DNA from: Ovis canadensis
Taxonomy: Eukaryota > Chordata > Mammalia > Artiodactyla > Bovidae
Assembly: GCF_042477335.2 (NCBI RefSeq)
Contig: NC_091264.1
Location: 32,055,386-32,119,385, forward strand
Direction: 5' to 3'
Length of the DNA stretch: 64,000 nt
In this document: positions 48,027 to 60,380 of the stretch, piece after piece
Position numbering within the stretch: the stretch's first letter is position 1
Layout of the letters: each line of letters begins with the position of its first letter
Position numbers and translations under genes: made by a program
The notes under the pieces: model-generated
What the model saw: the letters and a program-made list of their open reading frames with translations, nothing else
Databases searched by the model: none
What the model was told of the DNA's origin: nothing

Positions 48027-50532
48027 GCAGCCCCAGGCTGGAGGGGCCTGTGGCTTGGCTCTGACCAGGAGAGCAGAAGGGGCGAGGAGTGGAGGGTTGC
48101 TTCTTCCTGAGGGGCAGGATGGGGATGAAGGTCAAGTGCTGCTTCTGATCTGGGGACTTTTGAGCACCCCCTTTGGGTTGGGGTTGGTTTGCTTGGCTCA
48201 TCAGCAGTCTTCAGCCCCTTTCCTCCTGTCAAGTGTTGCCTTGAGCAAGGCCGGGTGGATAGACTTGAGGTATTTGCTCTGGTGGGAGCCAGGTGAGCTC
48301 TCACAGGCCACCAGCACTAGTTCTGAGACCTCAGGATGACTCTTGGGCGGAATATTCCCACCCATTCTGGTTTTTTAAATACCTGTAGTTTGTTCCACTT
48401 AGAGTGGGCGGGGGGCCAGGTTAGGGCCGCAGGCAGCATGTCCCAAAAGGGTGAGGTTGTGCTTTCCCAGAGGGGTGGCAGGCCTGCCTGGGGGAGGGGC
48501 AGTGGGGCTGGTCTGGACACAGACTGGCATCTTCCAGCCTTGTCATCGGCCCAGAGGAGAGCCTGCCCGGGCCCCACCCGTGTTCTGCTGGCTGCTTGCC
48601 TGCCACGCGCCCAGGATCGCTCAGGGCTTTGCTCAGGTATCTCGGGAACAGCTGCGCCGGAAACCGGGGCCCCAGTGCTGGGAGGACTGAACCCAGGCTG
48701 CCTCAGTGGGATTGGCTCCGTGTGGCTGTTCACTGACAGCCAAGGGGGATAGTAGCCTTCCTGATTAGGGGTGGACAGGGCAGTCTCCAGGCCCCCTGCT
48801 GGCCCACCTGGCTAGGGGCTGGCGCTTGCAGGGTGGAGGTTTGTGTTTCTTGGTCCTTAGTTGGAGCCAGAGCCCGGATTTCAGAGGCCTGAGAAGCAGT
48901 TGGGCTTGCACTATAGGAGTGTGTCTTGCCCCCCACCCCACCCCCCGAGGCGCAGCTTCCTCCAGGCCTGCAGGGTTCAGGGACCACTTCACAGCTGAGG
49001 ACCATTCCCACAGGGGAGACACTCATCCCTGTGACCACACGCTCCTGTTTAGTGGTTCACCGGGGGCTTTAGGAAGGGCCCATATTTGGTTTTATTATTA
49101 ATTTATATCCTGCTGGGGTAAGGCAGCATACAGCACAGCTGGGGTATTCTGAAAAGGGGCCAGTTTTCCTTTCATTTTAAAAGCAGCAATGCCTGCTATC
49201 TTCCATTTGACTTTCTTTGGGTGAATTATGAAAGAAGAGCATTAGTTAATGATTTTTGTGATGTGTGTGCCTTCCCTGATTCAGAAGATTGGGTTCATTG
49301 GCCCCTCAGGGTCCTTCACTTGCTTGATTTCAGTGACAGCTGGGGACAGAGACATCAGTAAGTACAGAAATGCTGAGCCCAGGTAAACTGCTGGGGTCAT
49401 CATTTCTTAAAGAGACTGTGGGTGATGGAAGTCGCGGAGGCAGGCACTTTCTTTGGGTAGGCAGCTGAACTGGGTAGGGAGCAGGGGTGTGGTACAGAAC
49501 TTGGGGGCTAGAAGAGACCTGGGGGGTGCGGGGGAGGGCAGAGTTTGAGCCACACCTGTTTGGATTCAGTCGTCTCCCTCTGCTCGGCCAGTGTCGAGGG
49601 GGTAACCTCTGAGCAGAGGGAAAGCTGGATGCTGGGAGCTCCCTTCCTCTCTTGCACCTTTGACTTTGCCCTGGGCCTTGGGCAGACGCACAGAAGGGAC
49701 GGCAGAGGGAAGTAAGAGAGTGTCCTTGGCTCTTGGAATTGAACCTTTCACTGTTGCCTCTGCGGGTGTTTGCAGGGAGGAGGAGAAAGGATAGTGGTTT
49801 GGAGAGAATCAGATTCTGAAGAGGGCTCCTCCTCATCCTGCTCTGTCTCCAGCAGTGTCAGGACTGACCTCGGGGGCGGGTGTGTGTGGGGGGGGCCCTG
49901 GTCACATCCACACACGCTCCCTGTCTGCAAAGGGGAGCGAGTCAGAGAGCCGTCCCCTGGTTCGAGAGAGGAGACAGGCAGATTTTTTTGTCCTTTGACT
50001 GAAGGACACTGCTCAGCCGGCTCCTGGGATATATTGCTCCTTATGTCTGCCTCTGATACACGCTCTGCTCAGCTGTTCAGCGGGTTCAGAGCGTAGGTTT
50101 GCTGTGCGTGCTGAGCCCCATCTCTAATGAAAGCAGACTTTGTTCTCTGGAGGCAGCTAATCGTGCCCGTGGGCTGCAATCAGGGAGAAGGTGTTTAATA
50201 CAGGGCAGGCGGCAACAGGGGCCTGCGCCGACTGGCAGATTGCAACATGGCAATTACGAGGCTATCACCCCCTCCCTCCACCCCGCAGATATGGTTGAGT
50301 CCTCTGAACTGCTCCTGAGTGAGTGAAGAATGAATACTCTGCAGGAGAGGGAGGAGGAGGCAGGTTAGGTGGGGTGGGGGCTGTGAGAGAGCTGCTTTCC
50401 TTTCTCACCTCGCCTCCATGATGTGGGGGGTGGGGTGGGGTGTCTCCCTCAGCAGTGCCTGCAGGTGCAGCCCCAAGAGCCCCAGACCAGGTCAGCTGGG
50501 GGGATTGACTCAGGTCTCAGCCTTTCTCCCAG

Positions 50533-50737
50533 AAAGGCTTCCCTCATAGCTCAGCTGGTAGGGAATCTACCTGCAATGCAGGAGACCCCAGTTTGATTGC
50601 TGGGTTGGGAAGATCCCTGGAGAAGGGATAGGCTACCCACTCCCGTATTCTGACCTAGAGAATGCCATGGACTGTATAGTCCGTGGGGGTCGCAAAGAGT
50701 TGGACACCACCGAGCCACTTTCACTTTTCTCCCGGAG
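50533..50737 (+). mobile_element. Bov-tA SINE in TJAP1 intron
   Basis: GGCTTCCCTCATAGCTCAGC head, and a complete body including GGACTGTATAGTCCGTGGG, ending TTTCACTTTT. 50,740-52,640 has no recognised element. Confidence 0.88.
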
Positions 50738-52649
50738 CACAGCTATTGTCACACAAACCCAGCCTGAGATGTGGTAGCCCACATCCTGAGTCTTCTGCTT
50801 CCAGTTCCTTGAAGCTCAGGTAGTTTGTGGTGAGGGGTGGGAGTGGAATTCTTCCTTGTCAGTTTCTAGACTTTCTAGAAGACCCTTCTCGTGGAGGTGC
50901 CCTGGAGCCAGCGCAGCATCCAGAGGCTGAGACCTCAAGGGCTGTCTGCCCGCTCCTCGTGGCCTGTGGCCCATTTGGATTTGTCCAGCCTTCCCTGGGG
51001 GGCTCTTTTTCTTGCTGTGGGATTAGGAGTCAACCTCGGGTTGAAACACTCCAAAGCAGCTTGGAGATCTCTGGGTGAAAGCTGTGTGCCAGGGAGGCTG
51101 CCTCCAGGAGCTGGGTCTTCCTGGAGGGGCTGCTCTGCTGCTTTGTAACCTGCCTCTCCTCTCCTCCCGTGACCCTGCTGCCCGGCTGCTGCTCCCTGTG
51201 TTCTCCAGTAGGCCTGGCGTCGCGCTCACCCCTGGGGCTGACCTTCCCTGCAGTGCCAGCAGCCTGCCAGGCCTGTGTGTGCCTGTTCAGTGCTGGAACT
51301 GTGGTCCCCTCCAGGCTGGATCTGGGGCCCTTAGCAGACCTCAGGAGTTGGAACCAGGGCCCCAGCGTGCACTGGAATTTAGGGATATGGGGCAGGGAGT
51401 GGCACGGAGTCTCCCTCCTGGACATGTGTTGGGATCGCTGCAGCTCCCTGGTGGATTGTCCTCCCTAGCAGGGTGTGGCCTTCTGCTTCCCCAGTCGGGA
51501 GCCATGTCCCTCCGTGTGACTCCGATATGTATGAAAAGGGCACCTCTGGCTGGGGGAAAGAACCTCCAAAACCACTGTTGTTCATCTGAGAGTCCTAGTC
51601 TGCACTTTGACCCGTCTCACTACTAGCCATATCCACGCTACCTGTCCCCCTCAGCGGGCCAGATTATCTGGGCATGAAAGCCCCAGGAATATGTGCTGTG
51701 GGGCCATGAGGTTGAGACAGGGCAAGATGAGCTCGTAGGACATGTGACAGCTCGAGCTGGGGCCGCAGGATGTGGAGTGAGGCCGCTGCCTCTCCTCACG
51801 GGTAGGATGATTAGATACCCGGGCACAGCAGTGTCCTCCGCCCACCACCCACACCAGTGTCCCAGAGCTTGGAGGGCAGTGTGGGCGCTGGCAGGAATAG
51901 GGAGGATGGGGGAAGGCAGAGGCCAGCTCTGGACTTCATGGGCGCGCCTGGCTTCCAGTGTCTCTCACTTCTGCCGTCTGACATCCTTTTCTAACATATA
52001 CACACACACCCCGCCCCCGACCCCAACTTAGACCCTCTGAGTATCAGAACCCAGGTGCCTGGGCTGCTTGGCACTTTCTGGGCCTGTTCCCCAGGCCAGA
52101 GGAGCTTCCACCCAGGGCCCCACTGAAGGGGTAGCCCCAGGGAACTGTGGGGGTGATTTGTTTGCTCCCACACACCTCAGGAATGTGCTGTCCCTTCAGG
52201 CCTGCCCAGATTCCTGAACAGGGAGTCAGCCTGACACAGCCCGCTGCGTGTGCCCTGTGGGGACACGTTCTGCCTCGCCATCAAAGGGCTGGAGGTTGGC
52301 GGCTCGTGCCTGCTGCCACACCCCAGAACCCCACGCCAGAGGCCAGGCTGCCCAGACAGGGGGGAGGCCACTCCTCTTCCCGCCCTCCCCACCCCCTCAC
52401 TGTGCCTCCCGCCTCAGGCCCTGTTGGAATGTGACAGGAGTCGTGGCCAGGGCATGTCCCGACTGCAGGAACACACGCTTCAGCCCGCAAGGCTTCCCTC
52501 AGCCCCCAGCTCTGGTTAGGTGGATGGCGGAGGCAGAATTGTTGATGCCCGGAAGGCCACCTGAGGTTGGTGCCTCCACCGGTCCCTGTGGTAGCTGCTG
52601 CCCCCATGCTGCAGCCCAGCTCATTACAGGTGGGGGAGAGGTCGGAACC

Positions 52650-52800
52650 CCAAGAATTTGGAGGGGACCTCACAGGCCACTCATTCCAGCCACCTCTCTG
52701 CAGATGAGAGACAAGCTTATCCAGTGAGGCAGGGACTTACCCAGGGCCACATCGTGTGTCAGAAGCAGCACCGAGCCCGGAAGCCAGGTGTTTCAGCTCT
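52650..52800 (-). mobile_element. Possible MIR-like fragment, antisense
   Basis: TGCAGATGAGAGACAAGC and ACCCAGGGCCACATCGTGTG resemble antisense MIR order. It is strongly diverged and uncertain. Confidence 0.3.
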
Positions 52801-52857
52801 CCAGACTGGGGCTTCCTGCACAGGCTTTCCCAGCCCCGGGAATATCAACACTGTGTG

Positions 52858-53062
52858 CCAGTAATTCCTTGTCGTGGGAGGCTGCACCGTGCTTTATAGG
52901 ATGTTGAGCAGCATGCCTGGCCTCTACACATTAGATGCCAGTACCACCCACCCCTGGTGTGACAAGCAAAAATGCCTTCAGATATTTGCCAGATACCAGG
53001 GGCGGGGAAAGGAGGGGGCTGGGGAAGACCCAAATCACTGTGGTTGAGAAGCATCATTGCTC
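52858..53062. mobile_element. MER5-type hAT-Charlie DNA transposon fragment
   Basis: The pattern TTATAGGATGTTGAGCAGCA, TGGCCTCTACACATTAGATG, CAAAAATGCCTTCAGATATT, GGTTGAGAAGCATCATTGC is that of the MER5 group of non-autonomous hAT elements common in placental mammals. Confidence 0.65.
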
Positions 53063-53555
53063 TAACGTGCTGCCTTCTCCAGTTCTCTCACCGGGACCTT
53101 CCCTTCCACCTCGCGGCCTGTTCACCGCTGTTGCCCATAGAACTGGTGTTTGGGCTCCTCTGGAATCACGAGGAGCTTTTTCTTTTTTTCCCCCCAGCAT
53201 CTTCTTGGGCCTCTCCTAGGCTTTTTCCTGGTGTTTTCTTCTGCAACCCACATCCCCCAAATCTCTGAGTTGTTGTTTCTAGACTCTGAGAGGCCCTGGA
53301 GATGAACAGGACAGATATGGGGCAGGATAGGGACAAGACAGGACCAGGCCTCTTCTGGAATCAGGCGTGTGGTAAGCCAAGAGCATGGTCACACAGACAC
53401 ACCTGTGTCTCCCTGGGCCCGGGACGCCGTTCATGGGGAGCCCAGTGCTTCCGCTCCGGTCCCGCCTCCATGGCTCTCCTGCGTAGCTCTCCTGTGGGCA
53501 CTGACAGACAGGCCTTGACACCTGGGTTCTGTTTTCTTCCCGTCTCCGGTTTCAG

Positions 53556-53653
53556 GAGCTGTTGGCCAGAGGAAGTGGCCGGGCCGTGGGATGTAGAGAG
53601 CCACAGGCTGACTCCCGGACAGCAGAACAGAGAGTGCTGCCGACGGACGGACG
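53556..53653 (+). other. TJAP1: Candidate TJAP1 5' noncoding exon
   Basis: A pyrimidine-rich tract ending TTTCAG (53550-53555) precedes this 98-base segment, which ends with three GACG units followed by a GTATGT donor at 53654. It lies about 650 bases upstream of the exon holding the TJAP1 ATG. Both splice signals look good, but there is no coding constraint to confirm it. Confidence 0.4.
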
Positions 53654-53864
53654 GTATGTTGGTGAGGCCTGCGCCCCCCACTGGGCCCCTTCCTGGGAAG
53701 GCTGGCAGGTGAGGGGGCAGCAGGTGGCCCCTCTTGGTGGGGGCTGGTGAAGAGAGTGGTGGAGGCCAGAGAGGCTTGACCTTCAGGGCCCCCAAACCTG
53801 GTGACGCCCCGCCCCGAGGGGTCCAGGCTGGGCGTACATCTCAAGCCCTTACTTTCTTAGCTAA

Positions 53865-54000
53865 CATTAGTTGAGCATCTGAGTGCCAGCTTCTGTTGTT
53901 AGTGCTTTCCATAGTCATTACAACAACCCAATGAAATTGGTTGTTGAAACTCAACCCAGTTTGGAGTTGAGGAAACTGGTGTTTGGAGAGTTGCTCTTCC
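53865..54000 (-). mobile_element. MIR SINE, antisense, upstream of TJAP1 coding exon 1
   Basis: TTGAGCATCTGAGTGCCAGC, ATTACAACAACCCAATG and GAGGAAACTGGTGTTTGG are in antisense MIR order. Confidence 0.55.
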
Positions 54001-54333
54001 CTCTGCGGTGGCCCTCCCACGCCCGCAGGGGCCAGGGGTGGGTCACTCCTCCAGCCCAACCCATGCGCCCTGTGCCCAGGCCCTGGGCCCTGCCTTTCCC
54101 CTCATGTGTTCCCACTGGCCCTGGACCCCTCTCCTGTTCACCACTGACCCACAGGCAGTGGCACACCAGAGCTGAGCACTTCAGATAACCCTGGGAGTGG
54201 CCCAGGCCTATCTGCCTGTCTGGTGGCTCCTACCTGTCCCCCTTTTCCCTCAGTTCAGAGGCTTCTTGCCACGTCTCTAAGCCTCCTCCCTCCTTATTTC
54301 CCTCAGCAGGTTGAAGAGCTCTCGCCTCCCAGA

Positions 54334-57300
54334 ATGACCAGTGCTGCCCCTGCTAAGAAGCCCTACCGTAAGGCACCACCCGAGCATCGTGAGCTGCGGC
54401 TGGAAAGCCATGGCTCCCGGCCCGAGCAGGAGGTCAGCAAGAGTGGTCCCCCTGCTCCAGCTGGCAGCTGCAGACCCCTGAGGCGGGGCCTGGCTGTCCT
54501 GAGGGGGCATCTGGTTCCCCCAGTTGGGGTGCGGGTGTGGTGTTGCTGGTACCTGCTTGGGCTCTCAGCTGCCGCCATGCTTGTGGGGGGCCATGCAGAC
54601 TAATGGGGGACGGCTGTGACACGTCCACACATCCAGGAGCCCCAGAGTCTGTAGCCTGGACTGGACTGTAGTCTGGAGCCTGGACTCTGGCCCTCCGCTG
54701 GTGGAGCAGAGCTGTGCAACCTGTGGCCCCTCTGGGCACCTTTAGGGAGCTCCAGCTGCTTACCCTCAGCCTAGCTATTCTCCACTGTCCCCGAAAGGCT
54801 GCCCTTCGTCCAGCTTTGCTTTGTCTGGCTGACATTGATCAAATATGTGCTCCCTGCTAGGAACCGCATTAGATTCCTAGGAGGCCTTCTTCAGGCAACC
54901 GCCGAACATTCTCCAGATTGCTGTTCCTCTCTCATTAAGCTCCTGCAGGAGGAGGAGAGTTTATTCTCCCTGATACTGTGTCTCTACCCTGTTGAAATTC
55001 AGGGAGCACATTTAGAGAACTTGAGAGATGGCCAGCATGTGCCAAGCACCCAGGGCAGAAGTGCCATCCACGACTTGCTCATTTTCAATTCAGGAAACAT
55101 TAAAAGGCCAGATACTGTGCAAGGTGCTGCCCTCTGGGCACCACCCCCCCCCCACCGGTTTTGTAGACATGGTCTCTAGGGTTCATCAAGATTAATGTAA
55201 CCAGTCCAGGTGTCAGTGGCTCCGAGGGCCATAGTCTGGGCCACGCACCTTATTGTCCTGCCTGTGATGAGTGTCCTGAAGCTGTGAGGCCAGTCGAATG
55301 CCACTCAACATTTCCCTCCTGCCATAGCACGGGCTGGCTCTGCCTTGTGGTTGGCTGAGTTCTGGCCCTTGGGCTCGTGACCTGTGTGGGGGTTGAGGAG
55401 GATGCTGCAGGAGGGAGAAAGCAGGTTGAGACGCTTCACTCCTCTCCGTCTGGGTTACCCCAGAGGCTGTCCTGCACTCGTGCCTCCCAAGCCTCTGGGA
55501 GGGCCCGGTGTGGCCCAGGGGGCCCGCAGGGCTTCATCAGAGCTCCAGACCCTACTCCATCCCACCTGGCTTTGTCACTTCCCTAGAAAGTCTTCAGCCT
55601 TGCCTGCAGGGCCCACTAGGAGCCCAGTGAACAGCTGAGAGGCTGTCTAGCCCAGGGAGAGGTGGCATGGCCTCTAGGACTCAGAGGGCTTGGAGCTGGT
55701 GTGGGGAAGGGCAGGGTTGGAGTCTGGCGGCATGGGCGAGGGTAGTCTCGGCTGGTCCAGAAGTTACTAGACGGCCTCCATCTCTGTGGGGCCCTGCAGC
55801 CCACTTGTGCCAGACACGTATGCTGCAGACATGAGCCTCTCTGAGGCTGTTTGGAGGAGGTGGGAGTGAGCGGGAGGCAAGTGGTCCAGAGCCAAGCCTC
55901 ACGCTTCTGTTCTTTCGTGCACAGGAGCCGCTGACTGATGCGGAGAGGATGAAGTGAGTACCTGGTGCCCAAGAGCTTCCCCGCCTCAGCTCGGTCCCCT
56001 CAGCCCCAGGCTGTTGGTACCGTTGGGCTTTTCCTTGGATTAGGTAGAGGTAAAGGTTGGGGATTTTAGGGACTCTGGAAGGCAGCTTGATGTTTGGATA
56101 TTCCTCCTGGAAAAGCATCTGTCTGATGAGAGCGTTGGGGAGGCGAGTGGCTCTGAGGGGCTACTCGGGCAAGTCCCCAGCTGCCGCCTCCCTTGCCAGC
56201 TGTCTCGCAGCCCTTTCTGTCAGCTCTGTGAGGCCTCTGCAGAGCAGGGCCCTCCTGGGCTGGGTTTCCACGAGCTGAATAATGGAGCAGCTTGACTGTG
56301 CAGTGGAGAAACTGGAGCTGGGGGCCACCTGGCTTGGGTTGTAACCAGAGACAGATGGCAACTGTGGCCCCTGCAATTCTGTCTTCTCCAGTGAGGGGGG
56401 CCGACTGTCCCCCTCCATCCCCTCTGCCTCCCCCACCCTCCAGGCCCAGCCTTGTTCTCAGGGGCAACAGGCCTATGGGATACGCTTCCCTGGACTCAGG
56501 CTGAGCCTCAGGGAGTCCCCTGCCCATAGCTGCCTGTCCTTCTGCCACCCCTACTTCCTTCCTGAATCCAGCCTGGGATTCCAGGTGGCCCTTCCACCTC
56601 TGATGCCCCTCTGCCCTTGACCCCTCATCCTCCTAGGCTTTTGCAGCAGGAAAATGAAGAGCTTCGTCGGCGCCTGGCCTCGGCCACCAGGCGCACGGAG
56701 GCTCTGGAGCGCGAGCTGGAGATCGGGCAGGACTGCCTGGAGTTGGAGTTGGGCCAGAGCCGGGAGGAGCTGGACAAGTTTAAGGACAAGTTCCGCAGGT
56801 GTGGGACCGGGGGCTGGGACACGCATGCATGCATCTCCCCGTTCACAGGGGGTTGTTAGCCAGGCGTGGCCTCAGAGGTGGTCCGATTCTGATGTGAAAA
56901 CTGAAGTTCTGGGAGGGGCCCCTGCCCAAGATCCCACACCAAGAAGGGACTGAGCAGGGTCTAAAGAACAGCATCTTGACCCAGGGGTCTGCCTTGTGTT
57001 CTCTACAGACTGCAGAACAGCTACACGGCTTCCCAGAGGACCAATCAGGAGCTGGAGGACAAGCTGCACACGCTGGTAATCTGTCCAGGAGGGCAGCTTG
57101 TCGGGTGCTGCACTCACAGCACAGCACGGGGCTGGGACTTGGAGGGGGCCCCCGTCCTGCCCTGGGCTCGGGAGGGGGTGGCTGTAGTGGGGAGGGGCCT
57201 GCCATGTGCTGTGCGAGTCAGGATCGTCTTAACGTTCACACTGTTTCTCTTCTCTCGTCTTCCCCTCACGCTGCCACCGCCGCTGCTGTACTCTTCTCTC

Positions 57301-60300
57301 AGGCCTCTCTTAGCCACAGCTGGATTTTTGCAGTTGCGTCTGAGTTTGTGTGTTTTCTCCCTTGCCCTTGCCTCCTGCTCAGCTGAGATCTGGGATGGCT
57401 GGGGCCTGGCCCTTGCCCTCTGCCCACTCCTTTCCTCTTCCTCATGGGAGGCCTGGTCAGCAGTCAGTGCCTCACTCCTGGGGGACAGGTGGGGAGCCTG
57501 TTCTTGGCTTGGGCAGAGGTACTGATTGATGTCACCACTGAACACTCACAGCCTCTCAGCTGCAGTGGCAGCTAGCCCCGCCACTTGGAGGAAGGGGGCC
57601 TGTGGATCCAGTCCCTGAGCTGAAGATCAGAAGACTGTAGCTCCCTCCCTGCTTGACTAGATAATCTCCCAGGTGCCCCCAGCTGCCACCCAGCCCCGCT
57701 CCGTGCCCAGCCTCCTCCCCCCACCCAATGGCCTGATCCTGGAAACAGCTCCATGCAGCATAGGCCTGAGCCCCTGGGTTTGCAGTTCTTGCCTCTCAGG
57801 GTAGAAGCTCCCTCCCCTGGTATGTAGAGCTCCTTGAGCGCCCTCCAAGGTTGGGCAGCTCTTAGACTGCTCTGGGCCCGGGCCACTGTCGGTCATGCTC
57901 AGAAAGCCCCTGCCCCACAGCCCGCCTGCACTGCAGGAGAAGTGTCCGGTCTCCTTCTGTCTGTCCGTCATCTGTCTCTGCTCCATGTGCCTTGGCTGCC
58001 CTAGCACCTGTGGCTTCCTGTGTCTCTGGGCTGGGAGGAGGGGAGGAAGGGCTGGCTGGGGCCCGGGCTGGGTTCACTGTGAGTCTCGTGCCTCAGATCA
58101 AGAAGGCCGAGATGGACAGGAAGACGCTGGACTGGGAGATTGTGGAGCTGACCAACAAGCTGCTGGATGCCAGGAACACCATCAACAAGCTGGAGGAGCT
58201 CAACGTACGGCACCTTGGGGCCCCCCGCCTGTGCCACTCTGTCCCCACCCCACTCCCCGCGCGGGGCTGGGCTCTGAGCTGCGTCTGTGTCTGCAGGAGC
58301 GGTACCGGCTGGACTGCAACCTGGCCGTGCAGCTGCTCAAGTGCAACAAGTCCCACTTCCGTAACCACAAGTTCGCTGATGTGAGTAGCATACCCTCCCA
58401 GCCAGTGCCCACCCACCCTTTCTAGGACCCCTCCAGCTCCAGTGTCTATGCCTCTCTGTCCTGTCCTTGCACCTCTGGCTCCCCTGCTTTCTGCTTTGCC
58501 TTCCCCTCGCCTTCCTGTTTCCCCTCAAGCCAGGCAGCTCAGCCTCTGGTTGGTGTCCTACATGCTCTCAAGGGCCATCACTAGGGGCAGGGTGAGGACT
58601 GGCCCTATGGGTATTTCTGGAACAGAGATGGGGAGAGGGTCTCAGTTTCCAGATCTGATGCAGGAAGGAGGGGGATGCCAGAAGTATGGGCCATAAGATA
58701 ATTGAGAGAGCCCCTTGCTCCAAGGGGAAGCCCTAGACTCCAGAGCTGCGGCTTAGGGCTGACAGGGTCGACAGAAGGAGTAGGCCTTAGCACCAGCTCT
58801 GGGGTCAGATCCTGGCTGTATTAATCAAAAGCTTCAAGTCATTTCACTGCAAAATGAGCACATACCTCGGTGTGCTGTGAGAACAGCTGATAGCAAAGTG
58901 CCCCGCACACTGTGAGGAGGGAGCCTTGCACACGGCAGCCTTTATTTTTGCCCTGGAGAAGGTGATGGCACCCCACTCCAGTACTCTTGCCTGGAAAATC
59001 CCATGGACGGAGGAGCCTGGTAGGTTGCAGTCCATGAGGTCGCTAAGAGTAGGACAGGACTGAGCGACTTCACTTTCACTTTTTACTTTCATGCTTTGGA
59101 GAAGGAAATGGCAACCCACTCCAGTGTTCTCGCCTGGAGAATCCCATGGATGGAGGAACCTGGTAGGCTGCAGTCCATGAGGTCGCACAGAGTCGGACAC
59201 GACTGAAGCGACTTAGCAGCAGCAAGCTGTCTTAGGCTGGGATCCTTCATGTCTCTTTCCTTCTCTCGTTCCTGTACCCCAGCTGCCCTGTGAGCTACAG
59301 GACATGGTTCGGAAACACCTGCACAGTGGTCAGGAGGCCTCCAGCCCCGGGCCTGCCCCCAGCCTGGCCCCTGGGGCTGTGGTGCCCACCTCGGTCATTG
59401 CACGCGTGCTGGAGAAGCCGGAGTCTCTCCTGCTCAATTCAGCCCAGTCAGGCAGCGCCGGGCACCCCTTGGCTGAGGATGTCTTCGTGCATGTGGATAT
59501 GAGTGGGGGTGACCCAGGTGACTCAGCTAGCCCCCCAGCCCCAAGCAGCCCCAGCCCCCAACCCAATGGGGAGTGCCACTCCCTGGGCACTGCTGGGGGC
59601 TCCCCAGAGGAGGAGCTGCCCCTGCCGGCCTTTGAGAAGCTGAGCCCCTACCCAACCCCATCTCCGCCACACCCACTGTATCCTGGCCGCAGGGTGATCG
59701 AGTTCTCTGAGGATAAGGTGCGGATCCCCCGCAACAGCCCCCTGCCCAACTGCACATATGCCACCCGCCAGGCCATCTCCCTGAGCTTGGTGGAGGAGGG
59801 CAGTGAGCGGGCCCGCCCCAGCCCGGTGCCTAGCAGCCCTGCCTCGGCCCAGGCCTCCCCCCAGCACCAGCCCCGCCCTGCCCCACCGGCGCTCAGTGCC
59901 CCGGCCAGCTCTGCCAGCTCCGAGGAGGACCTGCTGGCCAGCTGGCAGCGGGCGTTTGTGGACCGCGCTCCGCCCCCGGCTGCTGCGGCCCAGCGCACAG
60001 CCTTCGGCCGGGATGCGCTCCCCGAGCTGCAGCACCACTTCGCCCTTGGGCCTGCTGGTGGAGATGAGGTGCAGGCACCGTCGTCCCCGCCTGGTGAAAG
60101 CGGGCTTCTGCTGCTGCCCGAAGCTGACCCTGGCTTTCCCAGGGAGGAGGATGAGGAAGAGCTGAATCTGCCCATCAGCCCGGAGGAGGAGCGCCAGAGC
60201 CTGCTGCCCAGCGATGCTGGCACTGAGGAGGGGCCCAGCACGCCTCGCGCCGAGGGCAGGGTGTGGGCACTGCCCAGCCCCAGCCGCCCCCAGCGCAGCC

Positions 60301-60380
60301 CCAAGAGGATGGGGGTGCACCACCTGCACCGCAAGGACAGCCTGACTCAGGCCCAGGAGCAGGGCACTCTGCTGCACTAG
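54334..60380 (+). CDS. TJAP1: TJAP1 (PILT), tight junction-associated protein 1
   Basis: Seven coding exons join in frame: 54334-54432 (ATG), 55925-55953, 56637-56798, 57009-57075, 58097-58204, 58297-58380 and 59283-60380 (TAG). The total is 548 residues against about 557 in human. The N-terminus begins MTSAAPAKKPYRK. Residues about 35-190 are a highly charged coiled coil (ENEELRRRL, REELDKFKDKF, LDWEIVELTNKLL, INKLEELN). The last exon encodes a Pro/Ser-rich, probably disordered C-terminal two-thirds with RRVIEFSEDKVRIPRN and an acidic EEERQSLLP stretch, ending near RKDSLTQAQEQG. By family knowledge it sits at the trans-Golgi and tight junctions and binds ARF6 and DLG1. It is convergent with LRRC73. 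A 29-base micro-exon (55925-55953) is notable. The start is the first ATG after the acceptor at 54306-54309. Confidence 0.96.
54433..55924 (+). other. TJAP1 intron, nothing recognised
   Basis: The 1.5-kb intron between coding exons 1 and 2 holds no repeat that I can name. Its donor is a GTCAGC variant, which is weak at the third position. Confidence 0.4.
58955..59224 (+). mobile_element. Bov-A2 SINE before the last TJAP1 exon
   Basis: Two BovA units joined by CACTTTCACTTTTTACTTTC, ending GCGACTTAGCAGCAGC. It lies about 58 bases from the acceptor of the terminal exon. 58,400-58,950 is otherwise unassigned. Confidence 0.9.
59283..60380 (+). other. TJAP1: TJAP1 terminal coding exon
   Basis: A single 1098-base exon holds two-thirds of the protein (366 codons with the stop). 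It is GC-rich and encodes mostly Pro, Ser, Ala and Glu, so open frames also appear on the opposite strand by composition. A Bov-A2 SINE sits in the intron just before it (ends about 59,224), only about 58 bases from the acceptor. Confidence 0.9.

Noticed and set aside
54223-54333. In-frame N-terminal extension of TJAP1
   Set aside because: The open frame runs back through the pyrimidine tract and acceptor of the intron; the ATG at 54334 matches the known MTSAAPAKKP start.
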